Shown: positions 26,802-35,757, numbered from the stretch's first letter. The stretch: 64,000 bases of DNA from UBA2160 sp964588665 (GCA_964588665.1 CAZPQQ010000001.1:1-64000), one strand, 5' to 3'. Notes: a model not told the origin generated them from the letters alone. Made by a program: numbers and translations.

Positions 26802-26999
26802 TGACAGCCTCCAAAGTTGAGTTTGGCGAATTCTATCGGGGTAGCCGCCGCCCGCCAACGACGAGGGCATTCGGACTCAGCACAATTCACCAGCAATCGA
26901 ACCGCCGTTGGAACTAGTCATAATGCGGTATATAAGGCGTGTTCGATTATGTGACTGAGGCGTTCCCGCCGTTTTATCGCTCCACCGAATGGGTCGTGT

Positions 27000-27224
27000 T
27001 TATGCGGATACGGAACTTCGATAGGCAACAGTCAACCCCTCAGGTGTGTCATGGCTAATAACCACGTCTTTGCTGGGTAAGAGCATCCGGACTCGTTCGT
27101 CGGCCGTCAGATCAGCCAGTGTCTCCGCGCGAGCGATTACTTTCCCGGAATGTGAAGCGACGAAGGATTGTGCTCGCGCATGCGTGTTCTTATGTTTGTT
27201 GGCGGGGGATGGTCTTAACGGCAT
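27000..27224 (-). CDS. Small hypothetical protein, DUF5678-like
   Basis: This 74-residue ORF has a basic N-terminus followed by SFVASHSGKVIARAETLADL, which resembles the W/F-VA-x-x-x-G-K-V-V-A pattern of DUF5678 proteins, often found beside toxin-like genes. A moderate GAGGGTC site lies before the ATG. No partner gene is recognisable in the adjoining 27225-27525. The family call is tentative. Confidence 0.4.
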   Translation of the reverse strand: MPLRPSPANKHKNTHARAQSFVASHSGKVIARAETLADLTADERVRMLLPSKDVVISHDTPEGLTVAYRSSVSA

Positions 27225-27525
27225 TTCATCGACCCTCTCGATAGCAGCGGTCTTTCATGAGTCACATCATTTTAACACGCGCTTCTCGCGTAATAGCTCG
27301 CGCGCGGCTCTGCCGCCCAGCCCTCGCCCATGACTCGTTCCCACCGCGCACCAAGGCTCGAACGCCGCCAACTCGGTGCCTGATCCGACGCCTGACTCAT
27401 CCTTTCGACCGATGCGCCGTTCAGCACCTTGGCGGCGTCGATATCGGCCTCCATCACGATGCAGATCGATGCGTGTCGATGTAATCTGAATGCGAGTTGA
27501 AGAATAACGGAACCGGAGGGACTCG
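27225..27525. other. Intergenic stretch with an unresolved small minus-strand ORF
   Basis: A minus-strand frame of about 60 codons beginning MEADIDAAKVLNG and ending at 27272 is open and has ordinary composition. It matches no family I recognise and has no good binding site. It could be a remnant of a partner of the DUF5678-like gene. Confidence 0.25.
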
Positions 27526-28362
27526 ATGAACCCCACCAATAGATCAACAGCAAAGCTGAGACGAAACAGAGTGTGGCGCAAGACAGCGGTCGCGCTCGGC
27601 GCCTTGGCGATCGGAGTTTTGACCGTCGTGGGCTGTTCGGACATCACCGAAGAGGCGCCGGAAATCCGCGAAGACATCTTCGTCGTAGGCGATTCTGTAC
27701 GGTTAGAGGTCGACGGCTTCAACGGGAGCATCACCGTCACGACAGGAACAGACGGCGAAGTGACGGCGAAAGCAACACTGAGAAAGCCCGAGAACATCGA
27801 CTACGAGGCAAGCCAAGAGGGCGACGCGATCGTCATCAAAGCCAAGAAGAAAAGGAACCGGTTCCTGTCGTTTACGAACAGGACAAGCGCCAATATCGAA
27901 GTGACGGTTCCCGCGGCTACATCGATCAGCCTCAAGACCAGCAATGGCAAGATCAACACCAGCGACATTCACGGCGGAGGGACTCTGGACACCTCCAACG
28001 GAGCAATCACGCTCAACAGGGTGACCGGGGAGTATCGAATCGAAACCAGCAACGGCAGGGTTACGGTCCGGGACGTCTACGGCGCCTTCAGCGTCGAGAC
28101 CAGCAACGGCGGCATCGACTTCGAGGGCGAACTCACGCCGGGAAGCGATTCCGACCTCCGCACGTCCAATGGCTCTATCAGCGTGAAGCTCGGGGGCGAG
28201 CCTAACGTCCAACTAGACGCGAGGACGTCGAACGGAACCATCGTCAGCCGGTTGCCGCTGGATGCCGCCACCACGGAGCGTCATCGCCTGCGGGGCACGA
28301 TCGGAAACGGCGAAGCGGACCTGAACCTACAAACATCCAACGGGTCGGTCAACATCGAATAA
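27526..28362 (+). CDS. DUF4097 family lipoprotein
   Basis: This 278-residue protein has a lipoprotein signal peptide: RRNRVWRKTAVALGALAIG, then lipobox VVGC with the modified cysteine near residue 37. A DUF4097 repeat domain rich in TSNGKI/TSNGAI/TSNGRV follows, ending LQTSNGSVNIE. The last 25 residues closely match those of the cytoplasmic paralogue at 12032-12994 (RGTIGNGEADLNL against EGTIGAGEATLTL). It is therefore an exported version of the same fold, anchored on the outside of the membrane. Good GGAGGG site. Function unknown; envelope stress is suggested by family context. Confidence 0.85.
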   Translation: MNPTNRSTAKLRRNRVWRKTAVALGALAIGVLTVVGCSDITEEAPEIREDIFVVGDSVRLEVDGFNGSITVTTGTDGEVTAKATLRKPENIDYEASQEGDAIVIKAKKKRNRFLSFTNRTSANIEVTVPAATSISLKTSNGKINTSDIHGGGTLDTSNGAITLNRVTGEYRIETSNGRVTVRDVYGAFSVETSNGGIDFEGELTPGSDSDLRTSNGSISVKLGGEPNVQLDARTSNGTIVSRLPLDAATTERHRLRGTIGNGEADLNLQTSNGSVNIE

Positions 28363-28453
28363 GCAGCCCGCTCGGGCGCGAATGAGCAGTGTGGGCTTCG
28401 ACCATAAGGACCGGAGCGCGAGATGGCCGGTTAGCGGCAGGAAAGGAATCACA

Positions 28454-28645
28454 GTGCTGATCAACTACAAAGGTTGCATCCGGTGCGGGGGTGACGTCAC
28501 GAAAACCAAGGACTGGTACGGAGAGTACGTACGGTGTCTGCAGTGCGGCTGGTCCAAGGACACCGCGGGTGACTCTCTGTCGAGCTTGATCGAGTTCGAC
28601 GCCAATTCAGGGCAGACCGCGGCCCAGAAGCAGGAAGCCAGCTAG
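28454..28645 (+). CDS. Small zinc-ribbon protein
   Basis: This 63-residue protein is built around a four-cysteine zinc ribbon: CIRCGGD, then CLQCGW, preceded by LINYKG. The GTG at 28454 with AAAGGAATC upstream is preferred to an ATG at 28382, because the intervening residues are unconserved in character. Possibly a nucleic-acid or protein-binding accessory; the function is not known. Confidence 0.6.
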   Translation: MLINYKGCIRCGGDVTKTKDWYGEYVRCLQCGWSKDTAGDSLSSLIEFDANSGQTAAQKQEAS

Positions 28646-28669
28646 CCCAATCTTTGCCCCCCATTTCCC

Positions 28670-28710
28670 TTAGGCCCCCGGCGGTGTGCGACCGTCGGGG
28701 GCCTAACTTT
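28670..28710 (+). terminator. Hairpin terminator after the zinc-ribbon gene
   Basis: TTAGGCCCCCGGCGG pairs with CCGTCGGGGGCCTAA (one G-U or mismatch) around seven bases. A short CTTT tail makes it a moderate terminator. Confidence 0.6.
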
Positions 28711-28791
28711 GTCGCCGGCCAATCACCATCGTCAGCATTGCCACAATCCCGAAGCGAAGACTGCGCTCGCAGCGCGTTGTTGTCGTCGGCC

Positions 28792-28821
28792 TTTACGTGC
28801 TTGCCCGTCTGACGATATACT
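28792..28821 (+). promoter_or_regulatory. Possible larB promoter
   Basis: TTTACG (28792-28797), an 18-base spacer and TATACT (28816-28821). It would leave very little leader before the ATG at 28836, favouring a downstream start for larB. Confidence 0.35.
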
Positions 28822-28835
28822 CCCAAAGCTGTAAA

Positions 28836-29642
28836 ATGGGTGGGACCGACAGACCGAATGCCGCCCCTGGGAGGACTGAAATCGACGAAGCCCACCTCCG
28901 CGCCATGCTGGACGAGTTCAAGCAGAACGGCCTCAGCATCGACGACGTTGTATCCAAGCTGCGCGACCTGCCGTACGAGGACCTGGACTTTGCGAAAATC
29001 GATCACCACCGGGCGATTCGCAAGGGGTTCCCTGAAGTCGTGTTCGGCCAGGGCAAGTCTCCTGCGCAGATCGCGTCCATTGCCGCCGCCCACCTCGAGA
29101 AGGCTGACACCCTCCTCGTAACTCGCGCCAGCTCCGAGGCGTACCAAGCGGTCAAATCAGGTGCCGCGGATGACGCGACTTACGACGAACTGGCTCGAAC
29201 CATCGTCGTCGACCGAAGGACCGATCCGAAGCTCGTGGCCGGCGTCGCCGTCCTGTGCGCGGGGACGGCCGATCTGCCCGTCGCCATGGAGGCCGTGGTG
29301 ACCGCGGAGCTGATGGGCTGCAAGGTCGAGCGCGTGTTCGACGTGGGAGTCGCCGGCCTTCACCGGCTGCTCGTCCACATTCCGACGATGCGGGAGTCCA
29401 GCGCCCTGGTGGTCGTCGCCGGTATGGAGGGCGCGCTGCCGTCGGTGGTGGGCGGGTTGGTGGACGTTCCGATCATCGCCGTGCCGACGTCCGTGGGATA
29501 CGGCGCCAGCTTCGACGGCCTCGCGGCGCTTCTTGCGATGCTAAACTCCTGCGCCCCGGGCGTCGGCGTCGTGAACATCGACAACGGCTTCGGCGCCGGG
29601 TATTTGGCGGCGACGATAACGCTGGCGGCCAAACGAAAGTAA
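28836..29642 (+). CDS. larB: Nickel-pincer cofactor biosynthesis protein LarB
   Basis: This roughly 268-residue protein of the AIR-carboxylase-like LarB family carboxylates and hydrolyses nicotinate adenine dinucleotide at the first step of nickel-pincer nucleotide synthesis. Landmarks are LPYEDLDFAKIDHHRAIRKG, FPEVVFGQGKSP, and the PurE-like core VLCAGTADLPVAMEA followed by AVPTSVGYGASFDGLAALLAML. The start is uncertain: the ATG at 28836 has no binding site. A GGGAGGACT stretch at 28869 would suit an unusual start near 28881, and ATG 28906 is also possible. larC and larE are absent here. The luciferase-like gene follows 26 bases later. Confidence 0.88.
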   Translation: MGGTDRPNAAPGRTEIDEAHLRAMLDEFKQNGLSIDDVVSKLRDLPYEDLDFAKIDHHRAIRKGFPEVVFGQGKSPAQIASIAAAHLEKADTLLVTRASSEAYQAVKSGAADDATYDELARTIVVDRRTDPKLVAGVAVLCAGTADLPVAMEAVVTAELMGCKVERVFDVGVAGLHRLLVHIPTMRESSALVVVAGMEGALPSVVGGLVDVPIIAVPTSVGYGASFDGLAALLAMLNSCAPGVGVVNIDNGFGAGYLAATITLAAKRK

Positions 29643-29668
29643 GCCTTGGCCACGAGAGCGAGCAAACC

Positions 29669-30604
29669 ATGTCCGAAAACTGGCCGCTGCCCTGCGGCAT
29701 TGCCGTCCCCCAGGCGTTCGCCGAAGGGGAAGTCGACCTGGATCTCATCCGCTCTTTCGCGCTGCGCGCCGAGGAGCTGGGATACCACAGCCTCTGGGTT
29801 GCCGAGCAGATCCTGGGTACGACGCCCACGCCGGAGCCCGTCTCGTTCCTGTCCTATCTGGCAGGCGTGACCAAGCGCATCCGGCTCGGCTCCGCGGTCA
29901 TCATCGCGACAACTCGAAACCCGATCCTGCTCGCGAAGCAACTCAGCACGCTGGACGTGTTGAGCGACGGCAGGCTGATCGTGGGAACGGCGCTGGGAGG
30001 CAGGCCGCCGACGTATCCGATGTTTGGCGGTCCGTCCGACCGTCGCGCCAGACACTTCGTCGAGAGCGTACAGGTCATGAAGGCGCTTTGGACCCAGGAA
30101 GAGGCGACGTTCGACGGTCAGTTCTGGCAATTGGACGGCATCCCGATGTCCCCGAAGCCGGTGCAGAAACCGCACCCGCCCCTCTGGTTCGGCGGCCGCC
30201 ACCCCGCGGGTCTGCGCCGCACGGCCCGGCTTGCGGACGGCTGGATGGGAGCGGGATCCACGACGACGGAGCAGTTCAAAGAGCACGTCGTCGCGCTACG
30301 GCACGAGCTGGCAGAACGCGGCAGAGACCCGGCCGCGTTCCCGATATCGAAGCGCGTCTACATCGCTTTCGACGACGACCGCGATGGCGCCGAGCGACGG
30401 CTCACCGAATGGTTCGGGGCGTGGTATGGCCGGGCCGAGATGGGCGCGCAGGTGTCGGTGTACGGCTCCGTCGAACAGTGCGTCGACGGCCTGAACGAGA
30501 TCGTCGAGGGCGGCGCGGGCATGCTGATGCTCAACCCGATGTTCGACCACGCCGAGCATCTCGAACAGTTGGCCTCGGACGTCATCCCTCGACTGACCGC
30601 GTGA
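29669..30604 (+). CDS. Luciferase-like (F420/FMN-dependent) oxidoreductase
   Basis: This 311-residue TIM-barrel enzyme of the bacterial luciferase family starts MSENWPLPCGIAVPQ. Landmarks are RAEELGYHSLWVAEQ, the RIRLGSAVIIATTRNPILLAKQ segment, and KPHPPLWFGGRHPAGLRRTARLADGWM, typical of the TIGR03619-like F420-dependent group. Whether it uses F420 or FMN cannot be decided from sequence. The ATG at 29669 is chosen from homology; the frame extends back over larB. It shares a transcript with larB. Confidence 0.88.
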   Translation: MSENWPLPCGIAVPQAFAEGEVDLDLIRSFALRAEELGYHSLWVAEQILGTTPTPEPVSFLSYLAGVTKRIRLGSAVIIATTRNPILLAKQLSTLDVLSDGRLIVGTALGGRPPTYPMFGGPSDRRARHFVESVQVMKALWTQEEATFDGQFWQLDGIPMSPKPVQKPHPPLWFGGRHPAGLRRTARLADGWMGAGSTTTEQFKEHVVALRHELAERGRDPAAFPISKRVYIAFDDDRDGAERRLTEWFGAWYGRAEMGAQVSVYGSVEQCVDGLNEIVEGGAGMLMLNPMFDHAEHLEQLASDVIPRLTA

Positions 30605-30710
30605 CGCTTAAAGTCAACGCCTGTCCCCAATTGACCGGGCTTCAAACAGTGGGATGCCAGTGCACGAATGGCAGGGGCGTTTGAAAACCCGCGAACGCTC
30701 CTGCCGTCGG

Positions 30711-30812
30711 GGTGGTTCGACAGGCTCACCACGAACGGAAAAAACGCCTTCCTCCGTTCGCCCCTTCGACAAGCTCAGGGCCGGCTCTGAGCTTGTCGAA
30801 GGGCCGCCGAAG
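30711..30812. repeat. Family A palindromic repeat pair
   Basis: GGTTCGACAGGCTCACCACG at 30713, then CCCCTTCGACAAGCTCAGGG and CTGAGCTTGTCGAAGGG (30760-30804) forming a strong hairpin. Same family as 15326 and 62398. Confidence 0.75.
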
Positions 30813-30858
30813 GCGCTCCGCATTGTCGATTGGATACCTGACTCAGGACGCTGATAAC

Positions 30859-31845
30859 ATGCCCGAAACTGATTCCCGCGAACGTCTCGCGGCGGCCATT
30901 CGGCGAGACGTGCCGAGACGTCCAGGTGTGTACTCGTTCTTCGACGCGCGAGGGCAGGTCATCTACATCGGCAAGTCCGTCAACCTGCGGCAGCGGATGC
31001 TGAGTTACTTCTCCGCCAACCGGGCTTCGCTCGACTACCGGGCTCAGAGAATGGCGCCGGGCATCGACCGATTCGAGTACCGCGAGACCCCCTCCGAGTT
31101 GCTGGCCCTGCTCCTGGAAGACAGCTTGATCAAGCGCCAGCACCCCGTGCACAACGTGCGACAGCAGAAATACGAGCGCTACCTCTACCTGCTGCTGACC
31201 GACGACGAGTACCCCACTTGCAAGATCGTGGACGATCCGGAAGTCGGAAACGGGACCGTCTTCGGTCCGTTGGGAGACCAGTATCTCGTCGCCGACGTGC
31301 TCAGCGTCATCAACCGCCATTTCCATTTGCGCTGGTGCACGGACGCCAAGCCGCATCGGAAGAGCCTGAACTTCGAACTCGGCTACTGCACCGGCCCATG
31401 CCGAGGGCAAATCTCGTCGAGCGCGTACGCTGAGATCGTGGCTCGGGTCGTGGACTTCCCGCGCGGCGACGTTGACTGGATCGAAACCAAGCTGCAGCGC
31501 GAGATGGCCGAGTTTGCGGAAGAACACGCTTACGAGAAGGCCGCCGCACTCAAGAACACGCTGGAGTTCTGCCAGAGGTTCTGCTCACGCCAGCGATTCA
31601 TCGACGAGTTCAGGACCGGCCCGATGTCAATCGAAGGCAGCCCCGACGACGGCTTCGTCTACGAATTCGACGCCGGAACTCTGGTGAGCGTGCGAACGTC
31701 CAAGGACGGCACAGATGCCACCGCGCCCGTCCCGGTCGACCTGCTCGACCAGGAAACTGACGCCAGGTTCATCCTCGATCGCGCCAACGTAATATACGGC
31801 TGGCAGTCCCGCAACAACTCAAAGGGTACAGACACGGCCGTCTAA
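30859..31845 (+). CDS. GIY-YIG nuclease with UvrB/C motif, Cho-like
   Basis: This 328-residue protein has an N-terminal GIY-YIG nuclease domain (PGVYSFFDARGQVIYIGKSVNLRQRM, residues about 21-46), the UvrC-like region LLEDSLIKRQHPVHNVRQQ, and cysteines in ELGYCTGPCRGQIS. A helical UvrB-interacting-type segment follows (EMAEFAEEHAYEKAAALKN). The UvrC C-terminal RNase H-like nuclease and helix-hairpin-helix domains are absent, as in E. coli Cho, which makes only the 3' incision in excision repair. The ATG at 30859 is favoured because upstream codons lie in a repeat element. Confidence 0.85.
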   Translation: MPETDSRERLAAAIRRDVPRRPGVYSFFDARGQVIYIGKSVNLRQRMLSYFSANRASLDYRAQRMAPGIDRFEYRETPSELLALLLEDSLIKRQHPVHNVRQQKYERYLYLLLTDDEYPTCKIVDDPEVGNGTVFGPLGDQYLVADVLSVINRHFHLRWCTDAKPHRKSLNFELGYCTGPCRGQISSSAYAEIVARVVDFPRGDVDWIETKLQREMAEFAEEHAYEKAAALKNTLEFCQRFCSRQRFIDEFRTGPMSIEGSPDDGFVYEFDAGTLVSVRTSKDGTDATAPVPVDLLDQETDARFILDRANVIYGWQSRNNSKGTDTAV

Positions 31846-31885
31846 GCCTTCCGTCCCTCTCGTCCCTTCGGTCCCTTGGCGCTCT

Positions 31886-33589
31886 TTAGAACGCGTCCGG
31901 CCCCTCGGCGATGCGGTCCATGTCGGCCAGGGTGTACGAGCCTAGCGACCGGAAGTCCAGGTCGGTGTAGTTCTTGACCCACCGCATAGCCATCTTGAAT
32001 GCCTTGCGGTAACGCTCGGCTTGAGCCGTTGCTTCAGCCTGCGATGCGTCGTCATCGGCCGCCTCGGAATTGCGGATTCGAATGATGTCCTCGACCTCTT
32101 CTTGGAGGAGTCGCTTGACCAACGCGTGATCGTGGGATTCGCCGGTCTCGACGTCCTCCGCCGAGTGTATGATTCGTTGGGCCGTTTGAGCCACGGAGAT
32201 CCGGCCGGTTGCAAGGTCCTCCATCAGCGCCGGGTGTATGCCCGGTTGGCCTTCGAGGCTGTCGATGCCCTTGGCGCCCCGGCCCTGGAGCCAGCCTTCG
32301 ACGTACTCGATCAGCATGCGGGCGTTCCGGCGCGAGCCCGCTATCGTGATCGGCCCGTCAGGCGGGTTGATCTCGACCTGGTAGGACGCCGGATCGCGCA
32401 TCTGCGGTGTCGGAGTCCAGCCAGATGCCGCCACCGCCTTGAACGGGTCCGCCGCCGTCTTCATGTGGAAGATATGCGCGACCCATGCGCGGACGAAGCC
32501 CTGCGCGGCCTCCCATTCCTTGTCTTGGCGAATCGACGTGGCCGCAGCCTCGTTGACCTCATCGTCCCTGCTCGGGAGTGCGGTGGCCATCCCGCCGATT
32601 GGCGCGGCGCCGCGTCGCAGGCAGACTGCCACGAGCCTGCGGAAAATGTTCGCCATGAAGTCGGTGGTCTTGATGTCCACGCCGAAACGGTCGGGCCAGA
32701 CCTGCTCCGGATCGGCCATCACGTACTCCAGGATCGAAGCCTTCAGGTCCCATCGAGCGGCGTTGAGGCCGCCAGCGTACGGGCCGAGCTCCCACAGCAG
32801 CTCGTCCATGATGTATACGGCTGGCAGCGACTCGACGAGCACGACCGCTTTGATGACCGCGCCATCCGGGTAGCCGGGCCGTTCTTTGCTGAAGTCGAAC
32901 ATGTCCCTGGCGAATCGAGCCTCTTCTACGACTTCGATCTTGGGCAGATAGAAGTAGACGCCCTGTCCACGCTCGGCCTGTTCTTTGCCGCAATACGCCA
33001 GCGTCAGCGCCATGCCCAGAATCGACGCCGGGATCGGCTGGCCGTCGATTCTGAAGTCCTGTTCGTCCAGATGATTGCCCCGCTCTCGGTGCATGAAGAA
33101 CGGCAGCGTCCCCGCCGCCAGTTCGTACGTCCGGTTGCGGTCTGGATTATGATGCCGCAGCGTGCCCAACGTGGCGTCGCGGCGATTGATCGCGGCTCGG
33201 ACGGTGTCCCCGAGGCTGTGGCCGCCGGAGTCCTCGTCGTTGTCCAGGTAGCCCTTGGCCCGCTCGCCCTCGGCGCCCGGATTGAGAGCGTTGATGGCCA
33301 TGTTCGTGATCGACACCGGCCCCGATATCTCAATCCCGGGCCGAAGCAGGTCGTCGGGCAACGGCGGCGCCTTCCAGTCGCCCGAGTTCACGTCCGACTT
33401 CGGCGGAAACGTCGGCAGCTCGCGGTCTTCGAGCGCGCGTTGGAGCATGGCGGCCCGTTTCGCCCTAATGTCGCGGACAGCCGGCGCGAACCTGTCGTAA
33501 GCGTCCGCTACGTATTCAAGAAACTCTGGTGTGAACAGCTCGTCCGCCCCTTCCACGGGCGCAAAGCTGATCCTATCTGATGCAGGCAT
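31886..33589 (-). CDS. Malate synthase (A-type)
   Basis: This 567-residue TIM-barrel enzyme condenses glyoxylate with acetyl-CoA to malate. Landmarks are GPVSITNMAINALNPGAEG, FYLPKIEVVEEARFARDMF, LVESLPAVYIMDELLWELGPYAGGLNAARWD, and the C-terminal ALMEDLATGRISVAQTAQRI. It is a diverged A-type enzyme (INALNPGAEG, VAHIFHM). Isocitrate lyase is not in the window, so glyoxylate may come from other sources such as purine, glycolate or amino-acid breakdown. The ATG at 33589 follows GGGAGGA. Convergent with the Cho-like gene. Confidence 0.9.
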   Translation of the reverse strand: MPASDRISFAPVEGADELFTPEFLEYVADAYDRFAPAVRDIRAKRAAMLQRALEDRELPTFPPKSDVNSGDWKAPPLPDDLLRPGIEISGPVSITNMAINALNPGAEGERAKGYLDNDEDSGGHSLGDTVRAAINRRDATLGTLRHHNPDRNRTYELAAGTLPFFMHRERGNHLDEQDFRIDGQPIPASILGMALTLAYCGKEQAERGQGVYFYLPKIEVVEEARFARDMFDFSKERPGYPDGAVIKAVVLVESLPAVYIMDELLWELGPYAGGLNAARWDLKASILEYVMADPEQVWPDRFGVDIKTTDFMANIFRRLVAVCLRRGAAPIGGMATALPSRDDEVNEAAATSIRQDKEWEAAQGFVRAWVAHIFHMKTAADPFKAVAASGWTPTPQMRDPASYQVEINPPDGPITIAGSRRNARMLIEYVEGWLQGRGAKGIDSLEGQPGIHPALMEDLATGRISVAQTAQRIIHSAEDVETGESHDHALVKRLLQEEVEDIIRIRNSEAADDDASQAEATAQAERYRKAFKMAMRWVKNYTDLDFRSLGSYTLADMDRIAEGPDAF

Positions 33590-33629
33590 CTGGTCGATCC
33601 TCCCATCCGGTCTCGTTTCAACAACGGGG

Positions 33630-33658
33630 AGTTTAGTGGCGGCGGCGGGCCGTGTCAA
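33630..33658 (-). promoter_or_regulatory. Sigma-70 promoter of malate synthase
   Basis: On the minus strand, TTGACA (complement of 33653-33658), a 17-base spacer and TAAACT (complement of 33630-33635), about 40 bases before the ATG. The rest of 33659-33915 holds no gene. Confidence 0.75.
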
Positions 33659-33915
33659 ACGGATAGCGGTTCAGTGTGGATGTGCACCGATTATGTCAGT
33701 AGGTAGCTGTTCAGTGTGTCGAGCTGCGTCGCGGTAGATGCGGTCAAGGCGCCGATTCTCGCCATCAATGAAACACTATGTTTACAAGCGCGCAACACTT
33801 TTGTAACAACCGGTCGCTACCATGGCCTGTGTTGGGTGGACGACGCTGGGCGGTATGACGTGACGCGGCGCGCGTGAAATTGCGAAACCCCGTAAATGGG
33901 GATTGGGAGGGAAAC

Positions 33916-35136
33916 ATGGATTCAGGCCACATAGCTTGGATGCTCACAGCATCGGCACTGGTGCTGCTCATGACTCCGGGGCTTGCCTTTTTCTATGGCG
34001 GGCTCGTGCGAGCCAGAAACGTTATTAGCACGATAATGTACAGCTTCATCTCCATGGCGGTGGTAAGCATCGTCTGGGTTCTGTGGGGCTACAGCCTCGC
34101 ATTCGGCACGGGAAGCGAAGTCATTGGCGACTTCAGCTTTGTCGGATTGAAGGATATCGCCATCGACGAGGTCTTCCCTGGCACGGGCATACCGACGTTG
34201 TTGTTTGTCATATTCCAGATGATGTTCGCGATTATCACCCCGGCCCTCATCACAGGGGCATTCGTCGAACGGTTCAAGTTCACGACGTACCTCCTGTTCT
34301 TGGTGATCTGGGTGACCATCGTGTACGCCCCCGTGGCCCACTGGGTCTGGGGCGGCGGCTGGCTCTCTGAAGTCGGAGACGGAGCGCTCGACTTTGCGGG
34401 CGGAACAGTCGTCCACATCAACGCCGGACTCGCCGCCGTGGCCGCCGCAATCATGGTCGGAAAGAGGCGCTCCCCAGGCGTAGAGCCTCACAACGTGCCT
34501 TATGTTGTGCTTGGCGCCGGGTTGCTCTGGTTCGGATGGTTCGGATTCAACGCCGGTTCCGGGCTTGCCGCCAACGCGTTGGACGTCAGCGCCTTCCTGG
34601 TCACGAATACGGCAGCGGCAACGGCAGCCCTCACCTGGGGCTTGCTCTCGCAGATCCAGTCCGGCCGAATGAGCGCTGTCGGCGTGGCTTCCGGGGCGGT
34701 TGCGGGCCTGGTGGCAATAACCCCCGCATCCGGGTACGTTGGTGTGATGGGCGGTCTGGCTATCGGCTTCGGCGCGGGCGCCCTCTGCTATGGCGCTGTC
34801 TATCTCCGCTCGAAGACCGGACTCGATGACGCACTCGAGGTCTTCGCGGTCCACGGCGTCGGAGGCATCTGGGGCGCGATTGCCACGGGGATCTTCGCGG
34901 TCGCGGCCATCGGCGGAACCGCCGGATGGATCGAAGGCAACGGCGGACAGATGCTCACGCAGATCATTGCGGTTGTCGCAACCGGCGCATACTCTTTCGT
35001 CGCCACCGTAATCATACTCAAGGTGCTGGACCTCATTCCGGGTCTGGGTCTGCGGGTCACGGCGAGCGAAGAAGACGAAGGTCTGGACTTGTCGGCACAC
35101 GGCGAGAGGGCTTTCGTCGGAGACGGAGCCAACTAG
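33916..35136 (+). CDS. amt: Ammonium transporter Amt
   Basis: This 406-residue integral membrane protein of the Amt/MEP/Rh family has 11 predicted helices. Landmarks are ALVLLMTPGLAFFYGGLVRARN (first helix), IVYAPVAHWVWGGGWL, DFAGGTVVHINAGLAA, LGAGLLWFGWFGFNAGSGL and EVFAVHGVGGIWGAIATGIFA. The pore histidines are those of VVHINAG and FAVHGVGG. It conducts ammonium/ammonia inwards. The ATG at 33916 is preceded by GATTGGGAGGG. The PII gene follows 106 bases later, the standard amt-glnK pairing for nitrogen-status gating of the channel. Confidence 0.96.
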   Translation: MDSGHIAWMLTASALVLLMTPGLAFFYGGLVRARNVISTIMYSFISMAVVSIVWVLWGYSLAFGTGSEVIGDFSFVGLKDIAIDEVFPGTGIPTLLFVIFQMMFAIITPALITGAFVERFKFTTYLLFLVIWVTIVYAPVAHWVWGGGWLSEVGDGALDFAGGTVVHINAGLAAVAAAIMVGKRRSPGVEPHNVPYVVLGAGLLWFGWFGFNAGSGLAANALDVSAFLVTNTAAATAALTWGLLSQIQSGRMSAVGVASGAVAGLVAITPASGYVGVMGGLAIGFGAGALCYGAVYLRSKTGLDDALEVFAVHGVGGIWGAIATGIFAVAAIGGTAGWIEGNGGQMLTQIIAVVATGAYSFVATVIILKVLDLIPGLGLRVTASEEDEGLDLSAHGERAFVGDGAN

Positions 35137-35242
35137 GACCGCAAATTATCCGGGATCATCGGACTGCCTTGTGCGGATCGATGTTCCCGGCTACGATCGA
35201 AAGCGAATACTCGGACGACGTGATCAGAATCTGAGGTGAGAA

Positions 35243-35593
35243 ATGATCAAGATCGAGGCGATTATCAGAACGGAACGAATCACCCAGGTGACGGATGCGC
35301 TAGTGGCGGCCGGATGCGGAGGCTTCCATTACCACAATGTCACGGGACAGGGGCAACAGAGAGGCGTGGAAGTATTCACCGGCAGAGGCGGAAGCATGGC
35401 TAAGGCCGCAGTGGTCAAGACTTTGCTGGTGACCGTGATTCCTGACGCGATGAAGGACACGATCGTCGAGGTAATAGTCAGCGCCACGAGAACACCGCCC
35501 GACGGCCTGATTGGCGACGGCAAGATACTCATATCGCCGGTCGCGGATGCAGTCAGGGTGCGAACAGGCGAAACGGGCGAGTCGGCCATCTAA
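35243..35593 (+). CDS. P-II family nitrogen regulator (GlnK-like), atypical T-loop
   Basis: This 116-residue trimeric PII protein begins MIKIEAIIRTERITQVTDAL. It aligns without gaps to the E. coli GlnB T-loop (G35, G37, G41), but residue 51 is Ser instead of the uridylylated Tyr, and the loop is TGRGGSMAKA. The B/C-loop region reads PPDGLIGDGKI, where GlnB has TGKIGDGKI, so the ATP-contacting K90 is Leu. The conserved VRTGE end is intact. It should bind Amt at the membrane, but control by uridylylation is unlikely. Good GAGGTGAG site. Confidence 0.9.
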   Translation: MIKIEAIIRTERITQVTDALVAAGCGGFHYHNVTGQGQQRGVEVFTGRGGSMAKAAVVKTLLVTVIPDAMKDTIVEVIVSATRTPPDGLIGDGKILISPVADAVRVRTGETGESAI

Positions 35594-35757
35594 CGTGAGT
35601 CCACATAGGTGCTCTGACCCCTAAGACCGGTAACCCCAGGGGAGGGCGGCTCCTCGAGTGCACTGCTAGCTGGTTTCCTATGGAAACCGCGCTGGATGAT
35701 GCATCCGCCCTCCTCGGCTCCACGACACAGCGAACCAGGCGCTGATCGTCCCGGCAA
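35594..35757. other. Structured intergenic region between convergent genes
   Basis: An outer pairing (GGGAGGGCGG near 35640 with CCGCCCTCC near 35705) encloses a perfect inner hairpin GGTTTCC-TAT-GGAAACC (about 35671-35687). It could be a bidirectional terminator for the PII gene and the selenoprotein gene, or a structured RNA. No T-run is seen. Confidence 0.4.
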
